Below are positions 16,221 to 25,188 of a stretch of DNA of 64,000 nt, one piece after another. Position numbers and translations under genes: made by a program. The notes below the pieces were generated by a model. That model was not told the origin of the DNA. It saw only the letters and a list, made by a program, of their open reading frames with translations, and did no database searches. Position 1 is the first letter of the stretch. Each line of letters begins with the position of its first letter. This stretch comes from Massilia soli (GTDB lineage Bacteria; Pseudomonadota; Gammaproteobacteria; Burkholderiales; Burkholderiaceae_D), in the NCBI RefSeq assembly GCF_016809835.1, contig NZ_JAFBIL020000003.1, positions 534,872 to 598,871 on the forward strand, read 5' to 3'.

Positions 16221-18629
16221 ATGGCTTCTCCAGGTGGCGCAGTATTGGCGGATTGTCTTGTCCGGTCCGCCACCATGCGCTGCCTGATTCTTGGCGTCGT
16301 TTCCGGCGCCGCATTGCTGCAGACGCGCGCCAGCCTTCCTGGCGACGCCGTGCTGGCCGGCCTGGCCGCCGCAGGTGTGCTGATGCTGGTGTTCAGGCAC
16401 GCGGCGCTGGCCTTACTTGCCGGCGTAGCGCTAGGATTTTGCTGGGCCGCCTACATCGCTCAGCTGGCCCTGGCGCCCAACTTGTCGAAGGCCGATGAAG
16501 GGTGCGACCTGACCGTGGTGGGCATTGTCGACAGCCTGCCATATACATTCGACCAGGGAGTGCGGTTTCACCTCAAGGTCGAGGAGGCGCGCGGCGCGCA
16601 ATTTCCGGTTCCGCCGCGCCTCGCACTGGCGTGGTACACCGGCTTTCGCGACGCGCGCCAGCAGGTTGGCAATGTCCAGCCGGGAGAGCGCTGGCGGTTG
16701 ACCGTGCGCCTTCAGCGCCCGCATGGCAACGCCAACCCGCACGGCTTCGATTATGAAGCGTGGCTGCTGGAGCAGGGCATACGCGCAACCGGCTACGTCA
16801 GGCCGGACGCCGGAAACCAGCGCATCGACAGCTTCGTTCCAAGCTTTTCAAGCATCGTCGGAAGCGCCCGGGCGACGCTGCGTGCGCGGATTCGCGCGGC
16901 CCTGCCGGACCAGCCGTACGCCGGCGTGATCGTCGCGCTGGTGGTCGGCGACCAGCGCGCCATCGACCAGTCGGACTGGAAGGTGTTCAACCGCACCGGC
17001 ATCAGCCACCTTGTGTCGATCTCCGGGCTGCACATTACGATGGTTGCGGGGCTGTTCGCGTGGATCGCTTCAAGCCTGTGGCGCCGCTCGTTCTTCACCA
17101 GTGCGCAGCTCCCGTTGATTATTCCGGCGCAAAAGGTGGCGGCGCTGGCCGGCGCCGGGGTCGGGCTGGTGTACGTGCTGCTGGCTGGCTTCGGCATCCC
17201 GGCGCAGCGCACGCTCTACATGCTGACCGTGGTCGCGATCGCGCTGTGGTGCGGCCGCCTTGCCAGCGTATCGCACGTGCTGTGCACGGCCCTCGGGGTG
17301 GTCGTGCTGATCGATCCCTGGGCGGTGCTGGCACCTGGCTTCTGGCTGTCGTTCGGGGCGGTGGCCATGATCCTGTACGCGACCAGCGGCCGGATCGCGC
17401 CACGCGAAGCCCGGATGGCAGGTGCGCTGCGCGTGGCCGCGCACACCCAGGCTGTTGTGACTATCGGGCTGGTGCCGCTGACGATGCTGCTGTTCTCGCA
17501 GGTGTCGCTGGTCAGCCCGATCGCCAACGCACTGGCGATTCCTCTGGTGAGCTTCATCGTCACGCCGCTCTCGCTGGCCGGCAGCCTGCTTCCTGCCCCG
17601 CTCTCGCATATCGTGCTCGGCGCCGCGCACCTGGTCATGGCGGCACTGGCGGCGCTGCTCGGGTGGCTGGGCGACCTGCCGCTTGCGGTGTGGACTGCGC
17701 CCGCACCCGAGCCGTGGATGTTCGCCTTTGCGCTGGCGGGGACGCTCTGGATGCTGGCGCCACGCGGCTGGCCGGTACGCTGGATCGGGGTAGCCGGATG
17801 GCTGCCGATGCTTGCCAATCTCCCGACCCATCCACCCGCGGGCGAGATGCATGTCACGGCGTTCGACGTGGGGCAGGGCACCGCACTGCTGATCGAAACT
17901 TCCAGTCACCGTCTGCTCTACGATACCGGGCCGCGCTACTCGGACGAATCCAACGGCGGCAACCGGGTGATCCTTCCGTATCTGCGGGGGCGGGGCATCG
18001 AGCGCCTCGACGGCATCATGGTCTCGCACAGCGACGTCGATCACGCTGGCGGCGCGCTGGACATCCTCGCTGCCATCAAGACCGGGTGGGTCGCCTCATC
18101 GCTCCGCGCCGATCACCCCGTCGTCAAGGCGTCGCCATCGCACCATCGCTGCGCCGCTGGCCAGCGCTGGCACTGGGATGGGATCCGCTTCGATGTGCTG
18201 CATCCGACCAGCGAGAGCTACGCCGACACCGGCCTGAAAGCGAATGCCCGCAGTTGTACCCTGCGGATCAGCGCGGGCAAACACGCTATCCTGCTGGCGG
18301 GCGACATCGAAGCGGCGCAGGAGGCGCAGCTGTTGACGCGCGCGCCGCACGGCCTGCAGTCGCAGGTGCTGCTGGCGCCGCACCACGGCAGCGGCACCTC
18401 GTCGACCCAGGCATTCCTGACGGGCGTGGGGCCGCACGTCGCGCTGTTCCAGGTTGGCTACCGCAACCGCTACCGCCATCCGAAAGCCGAGGTGGTCGAG
18501 CGCTACGAAAAGATGGGTGTCACGCGCTTGCGGACCGATGAATCAGGCGCGGTGACGTTCAGGTTCGGCGCCGCGCTGGGCGCGACCGAATACCGCCGCG
18601 AGCGCGCCAGATACTGGCACCTGCGCTAG
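16221..18629 (+). CDS. comEC: DNA internalisation competence protein ComEC/Rec2
   Basis: A multipass inner-membrane channel for uptake of single-stranded DNA during natural transformation. About 802 residues: an N-terminal DUF4131/OB part, the Competence membrane domain (DWKVFNRTGISHLVSISGLH is the signature), many hydrophobic helices between about 270 and 520, and a C-terminal metallo-beta-lactamase-like domain (TAFDVGQGTALLIET, MVSHSDVDHAGGA, LLAGDIE, APHHGSGTSS). The nuclease-like domain motifs look intact. ATG at 16221 is taken as the start; ATG at 16275 is possible. Other competence genes are not in the window. Confidence 0.94.
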   Translation: MASPGGAVLADCLVRSATMRCLILGVVSGAALLQTRASLPGDAVLAGLAAAGVLMLVFRHAALALLAGVALGFCWAAYIAQLALAPNLSKADEGCDLTVVGIVDSLPYTFDQGVRFHLKVEEARGAQFPVPPRLALAWYTGFRDARQQVGNVQPGERWRLTVRLQRPHGNANPHGFDYEAWLLEQGIRATGYVRPDAGNQRIDSFVPSFSSIVGSARATLRARIRAALPDQPYAGVIVALVVGDQRAIDQSDWKVFNRTGISHLVSISGLHITMVAGLFAWIASSLWRRSFFTSAQLPLIIPAQKVAALAGAGVGLVYVLLAGFGIPAQRTLYMLTVVAIALWCGRLASVSHVLCTALGVVVLIDPWAVLAPGFWLSFGAVAMILYATSGRIAPREARMAGALRVAAHTQAVVTIGLVPLTMLLFSQVSLVSPIANALAIPLVSFIVTPLSLAGSLLPAPLSHIVLGAAHLVMAALAALLGWLGDLPLAVWTAPAPEPWMFAFALAGTLWMLAPRGWPVRWIGVAGWLPMLANLPTHPPAGEMHVTAFDVGQGTALLIETSSHRLLYDTGPRYSDESNGGNRVILPYLRGRGIERLDGIMVSHSDVDHAGGALDILAAIKTGWVASSLRADHPVVKASPSHHRCAAGQRWHWDGIRFDVLHPTSESYADTGLKANARSCTLRISAGKHAILLAGDIEAAQEAQLLTRAPHGLQSQVLLAPHHGSGTSSTQAFLTGVGPHVALFQVGYRNRYRHPKAEVVERYEKMGVTRLRTDESGAVTFRFGAALGATEYRRERARYWHLR

Positions 18630-18720
18630 ACGGTTCCTTCTAACCGGGCGCCGCCAATCGCATTACAATTCACGCCACACCAACCAGGCTTGCGCGGCTC
18701 AAGCGCCGGCCAACCAGACA

Positions 18721-19533
18721 ATGACCAAACCCCTGCTGCACTTCAGCCACGGCAACAGCTACCCCGCTGGCGCCTACAGCCACTTCTTCGACTACCTGCG
18801 CGCCGATTTCGACATCCGCTGCGTCGACATGCATGGCCACGACCCGCGTTACCCGGTCACCGACGGCTGGCCCGAGCTGGTGGCCGAACTGATCGAACAG
18901 CTCGAAAGCTACCATCAGCCTGCGATCCTGGTCGGTCATTCTCTGGGCGGCATGCTGAGCATGATGGCGGCGAAGCAGCGCCCCGAACTGGTACGCTGCG
19001 TGGTGATGCTCGACTCGCCGGTGGTCGCCGGCTGGCGTGCGTGGCTGTGGCGGATTGTGAAGTGGCTTGGCCACGCAGACCGCTTTTCGCCGGCCAGGTT
19101 CTCGCGCCGGCGGCGCACGGCATGGCCCGACCGGGCGGCCGCGTACGAGCATTTCAACGCCAAGGACATGTTTGCGGCCTGGGCTCCCGGCGTGCTCGAT
19201 GCCTACCTCGAGCACGGCCTCAAGCCGCACCAGGACGGCGGCGTCGAGCTGCGCTTCTCGCGCGAGGTCGAGACCGAAATTTACAACGCCCTCCCGCACC
19301 ACATGGGCAGCGTGACCGGAAAGCGCTTCCCGGTGCCGATCGGTTTCGTCGCCGGCACCCAATCGGTCGAACTGCGCCAGGCCGGGCGCGGCGCCACCAG
19401 GCAGCTGGTCGGCGACAATTTTGTCGAGATCGAGGGCGGGCACCTGTTCCCGATGGAGTCGCCCGAGCTGACCGCGAAACTGACGCGCGAGATGATAGAA
19501 CGGCTGTTGAAGCAGGCCGGCCAACCTGGCTGA
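18721..19533 (+). CDS. Alpha/beta hydrolase
   Basis: A 270-residue alpha/beta-hydrolase. [13 protein letters not shown] forms the oxyanion region, VGHSLGG holds nucleophile Ser74, and [11 protein letters not shown] holds the catalytic His241. The lid contains a basic [12 protein letters not shown] stretch. Substrate unknown; likely a serine esterase or lipase-like enzyme. It lies upstream of dcd on the same strand with a 53-bp gap. Confidence 0.85.
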   Translation: MTKPLLHFSHGNSYPAGAYSHFFDYLRADFDIRCVDMHGHDPRYPVTDGWPELVAELIEQLESYHQPAILVGHSLGGMLSMMAAKQRPELVRCVVMLDSPVVAGWRAWLWRIVKWLGHADRFSPARFSRRRRTAWPDRAAAYEHFNAKDMFAAWAPGVLDAYLEHGLKPHQDGGVELRFSREVETEIYNALPHHMGSVTGKRFPVPIGFVAGTQSVELRQAGRGATRQLVGDNFVEIEGGHLFPMESPELTAKLTREMIERLLKQAGQPG

Positions 19534-19586
19534 ATTTTTTTCGCGTAAAATCGCTGGGTTCCCTTTTCTCCACGAAGACTCCAGCG

Positions 19587-20153
19587 ATGACTATCAAGAG
19601 CGACAAATGGATCCGCCGCATGGCCGAATCCACCGGCATGATCGAACCGTTTTCACCGAACCAGGTGCGCGAAGAAGACGGTCGCCGGATCATCTCCTAC
19701 GGCACCTCCTCGTACGGCTACGATATCCGCTGCGCCGACGAGTTCAAGATTTTCACCAACATCAACAGCACCATCGTCGACCCGAAGAACTTCGATTCGA
19801 ACTCGTTCGTCGATATCAAGAGCGATGTCTGCATCATTCCGCCGAATTCGTTCGCGCTGGCGCGTACCATCGAGTACTTCCGCATTCCGCGCAACGTGCT
19901 GACGGTTTGCCTCGGCAAGTCGACCTACGCGCGCTGCGGCATCATCGTCAACGTGACGCCGTTCGAGCCTGAGTGGGAAGGTTACGTGACGCTGGAGTTC
20001 TCGAACACCACGCCGCTGCCGGCCAAGATCTATGCGGGCGAGGGCTGCGCGCAGGTGCTGTTCTTCGAGAGCGACGAAGTCTGCGAAACCTCGTACAAGG
20101 ATCGCGGCGGGAAGTACCAGGGGCAGGTTGGGGTGACGCTGCCGAAGGCGTAG
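19587..20153 (+). CDS. dcd: dCTP deaminase
   Basis: Deaminates dCTP to dUTP, feeding dTMP synthesis together with the thyA gene nearby. The 188 residues start [11 protein letters not shown]. The signatures [22 protein letters not shown] and [17 protein letters not shown] carry the conserved Ser, Arg and Glu of the active site, and the C-terminus ([11 protein letters not shown]) closes over the nucleotide. Length matches E. coli Dcd. Convergent with the decarboxylase; a shared terminator lies between. Confidence 0.96.
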   Translation: MTIKSDKWIRRMAESTGMIEPFSPNQVREEDGRRIISYGTSSYGYDIRCADEFKIFTNINSTIVDPKNFDSNSFVDIKSDVCIIPPNSFALARTIEYFRIPRNVLTVCLGKSTYARCGIIVNVTPFEPEWEGYVTLEFSNTTPLPAKIYAGEGCAQVLFFESDEVCETSYKDRGGKYQGQVGVTLPKA

Positions 20154-20168
20154 CAACGGTGGTATGGA

Positions 20169-20186
20169 TTCCCGCCTGCGCGGGAA
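20169..20186. repeat. Short palindromic element of the dispersed TTCCCGC/GCGGGAA type
   Basis: TTCCCGC, loop CTGC, GCGGGAA forms a 7-bp stem just after dcd. Elements of the form ATTCCCGC-CTGC-GCGGGAAT are scattered in many proteobacterial genomes; only this copy is seen in the window. Confidence 0.5.
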
Positions 20187-20194
20187 CGGCCAAT

Positions 20195-20223
20195 AAAAAA
20201 GGAACCGCGAGGTTCCTTTTTTT
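20195..20223. terminator. Bidirectional rho-independent terminator between dcd and the decarboxylase
   Basis: AAAAAAGGAACC, loop GCGA, GGTTCCTTTTTTT: a GC-topped hairpin with an A-tract on one side and a T-tract on the other, placed between two convergent genes, so it can stop transcription from both. Confidence 0.85.
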
Positions 20224-20242
20224 ATGATGCCGGCGCTGGCGA

Positions 20243-22510
20243 TTAGCGCAGTTCGCCGTCCAGCTTCACGCAGTCGACGAAGTAGCCCATCTTGCCGTCC
20301 ACTTCGCGCTTGACCAGGCCGTGCACGTCGGTCTCGAAGCCTGGGAAGCGCTCGTTGAAGTCGCGTGCGAAGCGCAGGTAGTCGACGATGGTCTTGTTGA
20401 AGCGCTCGCCCGGAATCAGCAGCGGAATGCCCGGCGGGTAAGGCGTCAGCAGGATGGCGGTAATGCGGCCCTCCAGCTCTTCGATCGAGACGCGCTCGAT
20501 CTCGCGGTGCGCCATCTTGGCGAAGGCGTCCGACGGCTTCATCGCAGGAATCATGTCCGACAGGTACATCTCGGTGGTCAGGCGGGCCACGTCCGACTTC
20601 TTGTAGAAGTCATGGATCGACTGGCACAAGTCGCGCAGGCCCCAGGCTTCGTAACGCGGGTTCGCTGCCGCGAATTCCGGCAGGATGCGCCACATCGGCT
20701 GGTTCTTGTCGTAGTCGTCCTTGAACTGCTGCAGCGCCGTGACCAGCGTGTTCCAGCGGCCCTTGGTGATACCGATCGTGAACATGATGAAGAACGAGTA
20801 CAGGCCGCACTTCTCGATGATGACGCCGTGCTCGGCAAGGTACTTGGTGACGATCGACGCAGGAATGCCGCTTTCGCCGAACTGACCGTCCAGCGACAGG
20901 CCAGGCGTGACAACCGTCGCCTTGATCGGGTCGAGCATGTTGAAGCCCGGCGCCAGCTTGCCGAAGCCGTGCCAGGTGTCTTCGGCGCGGATCATCCAGT
21001 CGTCCTGGGTACCGATGCCTTCTTCGCTGAAGGTGTCCGGTCCCCAGACCTTGAACCACCAGTCGTTGCCGAATTCGGCGTCGACCTTCTTCATCGCGCG
21101 GCGGAAGTCGAGCGCTTCGAAGATCGACTCTTCCACCAGCGCGGTGCCGCCCGGCGCTTCCATCATGGCAGCGGCGACGTCGCACGAGGCGATGATCGAA
21201 TACTGCGGCGAGGTCGAGGTGTGCATCAGGTAGGCTTCATTGAATGCGTCCTGGTCCAGCTTGACCGATTCCGATTCGCGCACCAGCACCTGCGACGCCT
21301 GCGACAGGCCGGCGAGCAGCTTGTGGGTCGACTGGGTCGAGAAGATCATCGACTCCTTGGCGCGCGGGCGGTCCTTGCCGATCGCGTGCATGTTCTTGTA
21401 GAAGTCGTGGAAGGTCGCATGCGGCAGCCACGCTTCGTCGAAGTGCAGCGTGTCGATCTTGCCGTCCAACATTTCGCGCAGGGTCTCGACGTTGTACACC
21501 ACGCCGTCGTAGGTCGACTGGGTGATGGTCAGGATGCGTGGCTTCTTGTTGACGGCTTCGCGGGCGAACGGATTGGCCTCGATCTTGCGGGCGATCGATT
21601 CAGGCGTGAACTCTTCGAGCGGGATCGGGCCGATGATGCCGAGGTGATTCCGGGTCGGCATCAGGAACACAGGGATCGCGCCGCACATGATGATCGAGTG
21701 CAGGATCGACTTGTGGCAGTTACGGTCGACGACGACGATGTCGCCAGGCGCGACGGTCGAGTGCCAGACCATCTTGTTCGAGGTCGAGGTGCCGTTGGTG
21801 ACGAAGTAGCAGTGGTCGGCGTTGAAGATGCGTGCGGCGTTGCGCTCCGACTTGGCGACCGGGCCGGTGTGGTCCAGCAGCTGGCCGAGTTCTTCCACCG
21901 CGTTGCAGACGTCGGCGCGCAGCAAGTTCTCACCGAAGAACTGGTGGAACATCTGGCCGATCGGCGACTTCAGGAAAGCCACGCCGCCCGAGTGGCCGGG
22001 GCAGTGCCACGAATACGAACCGTCGTTGGCATAGTTGACCAGCGCGCGGAAGAACGGCGGCGCCAGGCCGTCGAGATACGACTTCGCTTCGCGGATGATG
22101 TGGCGCGCGACGAACTCCGGCGTGTCCTCGAACATGTGGATGAAGCCATGCAGCTCGCGCAGCACGTCGTTCGGGATGTGGCGCGAGGTGCGCGTTTCGC
22201 CGTAGATGTAGATCGGGATATCCGCGTTCTTGTGGCGGATCTCCTTGACGAAGGCGCGCAGCGCGGTCAGCGCGAAGTTGGTCTCTTCGATCGAGCCCGC
22301 GCCGAATTCCTCATCGTCGATCGACAGTACGAAGGCCGACGCGCGCGACTGCTGCTGCGCGAATTGCGACAGGTCGCCATAGCTGGTCAGGCCAAGCACT
22401 TCCATGCCTTCCTTTTCCATCGCGGCTGCGAGTGCGCGAATGCCGAGGCCCGAGGTGTTCTCGGAACGAAAATCCTCGTCGATAATGACGATTGGGAAAC
22501 GAAATTTCAT
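20243..22510 (-). CDS. Orn/Lys/Arg decarboxylase, PLP fold-type I
   Basis: A 755-residue biodegradative-type basic amino acid decarboxylase that removes CO2 from ornithine, lysine or arginine to give a polyamine or diamine, consuming a proton. An N-terminal receiver-like wing domain (VIIDEDFRSENTSGLGIR) precedes the PLP domain: CPGHSGGVAFLKS, VTNGTSTSNK, LHFDEAWLPHATFH, and STQSTHKLLAGLSQASQ with the Schiff-base Lys near residue 393. Substrate preference is not readable. The ATG at 22510 follows a GGAG site; an upstream ATG is less well placed. The next gene downstream is the convergent dcd. Confidence 0.92.
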   Translation of the reverse strand: MKFRFPIVIIDEDFRSENTSGLGIRALAAAMEKEGMEVLGLTSYGDLSQFAQQQSRASAFVLSIDDEEFGAGSIEETNFALTALRAFVKEIRHKNADIPIYIYGETRTSRHIPNDVLRELHGFIHMFEDTPEFVARHIIREAKSYLDGLAPPFFRALVNYANDGSYSWHCPGHSGGVAFLKSPIGQMFHQFFGENLLRADVCNAVEELGQLLDHTGPVAKSERNAARIFNADHCYFVTNGTSTSNKMVWHSTVAPGDIVVVDRNCHKSILHSIIMCGAIPVFLMPTRNHLGIIGPIPLEEFTPESIARKIEANPFAREAVNKKPRILTITQSTYDGVVYNVETLREMLDGKIDTLHFDEAWLPHATFHDFYKNMHAIGKDRPRAKESMIFSTQSTHKLLAGLSQASQVLVRESESVKLDQDAFNEAYLMHTSTSPQYSIIASCDVAAAMMEAPGGTALVEESIFEALDFRRAMKKVDAEFGNDWWFKVWGPDTFSEEGIGTQDDWMIRAEDTWHGFGKLAPGFNMLDPIKATVVTPGLSLDGQFGESGIPASIVTKYLAEHGVIIEKCGLYSFFIMFTIGITKGRWNTLVTALQQFKDDYDKNQPMWRILPEFAAANPRYEAWGLRDLCQSIHDFYKKSDVARLTTEMYLSDMIPAMKPSDAFAKMAHREIERVSIEELEGRITAILLTPYPPGIPLLIPGERFNKTIVDYLRFARDFNERFPGFETDVHGLVKREVDGKMGYFVDCVKLDGELR

Positions 22511-22695
22511 GGGCAGCTCCAAAGCGAAGCGCCGCGAGGGCTGTCACCGCCACAAAGGCAGGACGTCGCTCACGGCACCGAAAAAAATAAGATGCGGATT
22601 TTCGCAGAAATGGCCGCAATCCGGTGAAAAACTTTTGTAAGAGTAACCACTACTTGGCGTGCTTGGCGCACCCTTGCAATTCTATCAATAAATAC

Positions 22696-23178
22696 TCACA
22701 AGCGCTCGTACGTTACGTAGGAAAAGTCGAAACCATTCGATTCCGAATGCTGCGTCACGCGCGCCGACTCGCGCCAGGTGTCTGGCGGCAGCTCGGGGAA
22801 GAAGGTATCGCACTCGAACGTATGCGCGATTTCGGTGACGATCATGCGGTCGGCCAGAGGCAGCGACTCGTTGAAAATCTGGGCGCCGCCGATAATGGCC
22901 GCCGGCTCGTCGCCGACCAGCGCGATGGCCGCGGCCAGCGAGGTCACCGCCTCGACGCCGTCATGGCGCCAGTGGGCATTGCGAGTGATGACGATGTTGC
23001 GGCGGCCTGGCAGCGGGCGGCCGATGGAATCGAAGGTCTTGCGGCCCATGATGATCGGGTGGCCGAGCGTGACGCGCTTGAAGTGCGCCAGGTCTTCGGG
23101 CAGGTGCCATGGCAGGGTGTTGTTGACGCCGATGCCGCGCGCGGCATCGATGGCGACGACGATGGTCAGCTGGGTCAT
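22696..23178 (-). CDS. folA: Dihydrofolate reductase
   Basis: Reduces dihydrofolate to tetrahydrofolate with NADPH, regenerating the cofactor consumed by the adjacent thymidylate synthase. The 160-residue protein has AIDAARGIGVNNTLPWHLPED (Asp/Trp/His substrate loop), MGRKTFDSIGRPLPGR for NADPH, and IIGGAQIFN. It starts 1 base after the thyA stop; thyA-folA operon. Confidence 0.96.
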   Translation of the reverse strand: MTQLTIVVAIDAARGIGVNNTLPWHLPEDLAHFKRVTLGHPIIMGRKTFDSIGRPLPGRRNIVITRNAHWRHDGVEAVTSLAAAIALVGDEPAAIIGGAQIFNESLPLADRMIVTEIAHTFECDTFFPELPPDTWRESARVTQHSESNGFDFSYVTYERL

Positions 23179-23179
23179 G

Positions 23180-23974
23180 TCATACCGCCACTGGCGCTTT
23201 GATCGCCGCTTGCGGCTCGTAGCCGGTCACCTCGAAGTCGTCGAAGGTGTAGTCGAACAGCGAATCGGGCTTGCGCTTGATGACCAGCTGCGGCAGCGGG
23301 CCGGGTGTGCGCGACAGCTGCAGGTCGACCTGTTCCATGTGATTCGAGTACAGGTGGCAGTCGCCGCCGGTCCAGACGAAGTCGCCCACGTCGAGGCCGG
23401 CCTGCTGCGCCATCATGTGGGTCAGCAGCGCGTACGAGGCGATATTGAAAGGCACGCCCAGGAAGATGTCGGCGCTGCGCTGGTACAGCTGGCACGACAG
23501 CTTGCCGTCGGCGACATAGAACTGGAACAGCGCGTGGCAAGGCGGCAGCTTCATCTGCGGGATGTCGGCCACGTTCCAGGCCGAGACCATCATGCGGCGC
23601 GAGTCCGGGTTGTTCCTGATTTGTTCGAGCACCTGCGAGATCTGGTCGACATGGCCGCCGCCGGGGGTCGGCCAGTTGCGCCACTGGTAGCCGTAGATCG
23701 GGCCCAGGTTGCCCTCGGCATCGGCCCACTCGTCCCAGATCGACACACCGTTTTCCTTCAGGTAGGCGATGTTGGTCGAGCCGGCGAGGAACCAGATCAG
23801 TTCATGGATGATGGACTTGAGGTGCACCTTCTTGGTCGTCAGGAGGGGGAAGCCCTCCTGCAGGTTGAAGCGCATCTGGTGGCCGAACACGGAACGCGTG
23901 CCGGTACCGGTACGGTCGGTTTTCCCGGTGCCATGGTCGCGGACATGGCGCATGAAATCAAGATATTGGCGCAT
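23180..23974 (-). CDS. thyA: Thymidylate synthase
   Basis: Methylates dUMP to dTMP using methylene-tetrahydrofolate. At 264 residues it has exactly the E. coli length. Key parts: [37 protein letters not shown] with nucleophile Cys146, [17 protein letters not shown], and [10 protein letters not shown]. Cotranscribed with folA; dcd 3 kb away supplies dUTP for the same route. Confidence 0.97.
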   Translation of the reverse strand: MRQYLDFMRHVRDHGTGKTDRTGTGTRSVFGHQMRFNLQEGFPLLTTKKVHLKSIIHELIWFLAGSTNIAYLKENGVSIWDEWADAEGNLGPIYGYQWRNWPTPGGGHVDQISQVLEQIRNNPDSRRMMVSAWNVADIPQMKLPPCHALFQFYVADGKLSCQLYQRSADIFLGVPFNIASYALLTHMMAQQAGLDVGDFVWTGGDCHLYSNHMEQVDLQLSRTPGPLPQLVIKRKPDSLFDYTFDDFEVTGYEPQAAIKAPVAV

Positions 23975-24008
23975 CGAGGGGCTCTTATGGTGAAGGCGTG
24001 ATTGTAAC

Positions 24009-25100
24009 TCAGGCTGTCTTTTCCATGGCGGCGCATAGCAGATCGAGGGCCTTGCGCACGACGTGGTCCGGCATGCCGGTCAGGTTGTCGCCGACGTAAA
24101 GTTCGACCACGCTTGTGCAAGGCAGCGCGCCATGGGCGGCGCGGCCGAACAGCCAGATCTGGTGGTCCCGCGCGACGTCGTTGCGGATCTCCAGCGCGCG
24201 CTCGCGCGACACCGGCAGGTGCAGGTGCAGCATGTTGGCTTGCGGCCTGGCCGGGTTGACCTTGATGGAGGGGTAATCGCGCAGCGTGTCGTACAGGCGT
24301 TCGGTGCGCCGGAAGTACAGCGGCATGTCGGCGAGGCGCTGCTCGAACTGCATCGCCGCCGACACCACGTAGGGCGAGCGATGGATCACATTGCCGCCCT
24401 GGCGGCGGAACCATTCGGCCGCGCGCGCGACGAAGCGCTCGGTCCCGGCCAGCATCGCGCCACCGAGTCCGCCGATCCCCTTGTAGAGCGACACGTAGGC
24501 AGAATCGAAGCCTGACGCGATTTCGCCGGCCGATCGCTGATAGCCCGCTGCGCTCTCCCAGAGCCGGGCGCCGTCCATGTGCAGGTGTACCTTGGAGTTG
24601 CGGCAATGGGCCTTGATTGCCTCAAGCTCTTTCCAGCTTGGCACCTGGCCGCCGATCTCGCGCATTGGAAGTTCGAGTGCGACGGCGCCAAGGCGGTCCG
24701 GGATCTGGGCGAGATCGGCGACTGTGAAGGGGCGATGGCGGTCGCCGACCTGCAGCGCATCGAAGTGGCCGAGCAATTGGTAATTGGACTTCTCGTGCAC
24801 CAGGATATGCGAGGTCGGATGCAGGGCGGCGAGGCGGCTGCCGCGATCCTCGCACGCCAGGCGCAGCGCGGTCACCTGCGCCATGGTGCCGCTGATACAG
24901 AAGACGGCGGTTTCAAAGCCGAGGAGGCTGGCGATTTTCTGCTCAAACTGCTGAATCAGTTCGCCATTGCCATAGACGTCGTGCGCCACGGAGTTGGTCT
25001 CGCACCAGGCCGCCATCGCCGCGAACATCTCAGCAGGCGACCTTGGCCGATGGCCTGGCAGCACGGTATGACATTGTTTCAACAGCTCGGCGTCGGTCAC
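24009..25100 (-). CDS. Threonine aldolase / beta-eliminating lyase family, GTG start
   Basis: A 363-residue fold-type I PLP enzyme. [21 protein letters not shown] and [17 protein letters not shown] are N-terminal family blocks; [11 protein letters not shown] holds the Asp that contacts [19 protein letters not shown] holds the Schiff-base Lys near residue 206. It probably cleaves L-threonine or allo-threonine to glycine and acetaldehyde. GTG at 25100 is chosen over an earlier in-frame ATG because GAGGAG lies just before it and the earlier start would read through the large palindrome at 25120-25187. Confidence 0.87.
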   Translation of the reverse strand: MTDAELLKQCHTVLPGHRPRSPAEMFAAMAAWCETNSVAHDVYGNGELIQQFEQKIASLLGFETAVFCISGTMAQVTALRLACEDRGSRLAALHPTSHILVHEKSNYQLLGHFDALQVGDRHRPFTVADLAQIPDRLGAVALELPMREIGGQVPSWKELEAIKAHCRNSKVHLHMDGARLWESAAGYQRSAGEIASGFDSAYVSLYKGIGGLGGAMLAGTERFVARAAEWFRRQGGNVIHRSPYVVSAAMQFEQRLADMPLYFRRTERLYDTLRDYPSIKVNPARPQANMLHLHLPVSRERALEIRNDVARDHQIWLFGRAAHGALPCTSVVELYVGDNLTGMPDHVVRKALDLLCAAMEKTA

Positions 25101-25119
25101 AAAAACTCCTCTGCAAATG

Positions 25120-25187
25120 TTCCAAAATCGGGGACAGACCACCATTTTAGAACGTTCTAAAATGGTGGTCTGTCCCCGATTTTGGAA
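25120..25187. repeat. Perfect 68-bp palindrome (two head-to-head repeat units)
   Basis: Bases 25120-25153 are the exact reverse complement of 25154-25187: 34-bp arms with no spacer, centred on AACGTT. Each arm contains GGGGACAGACCACC, a motif family I associate with REP-like repeats mobilised by Y1 (RAYT) transposases; no such transposase is here. It fills most of the gap between the ABC exporter stop and the threonine-aldolase gene, and in RNA would form a very stable hairpin. Confidence 0.9.
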
Positions 25188-25188
25188 T

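Noticed and set aside
16760..18541. A 593-codon open frame inside comEC
   Set aside because: Out-of-frame shadow of comEC, extremely Arg-rich and without family similarity.
20321..22627. A very long plus-strand open frame (768 codons) opposite the decarboxylase gene
   Set aside because: Antisense shadow in GC-rich DNA; the translation is Arg/His/Ala-rich with no domain, and the opposite strand encodes a clear PLP decarboxylase.
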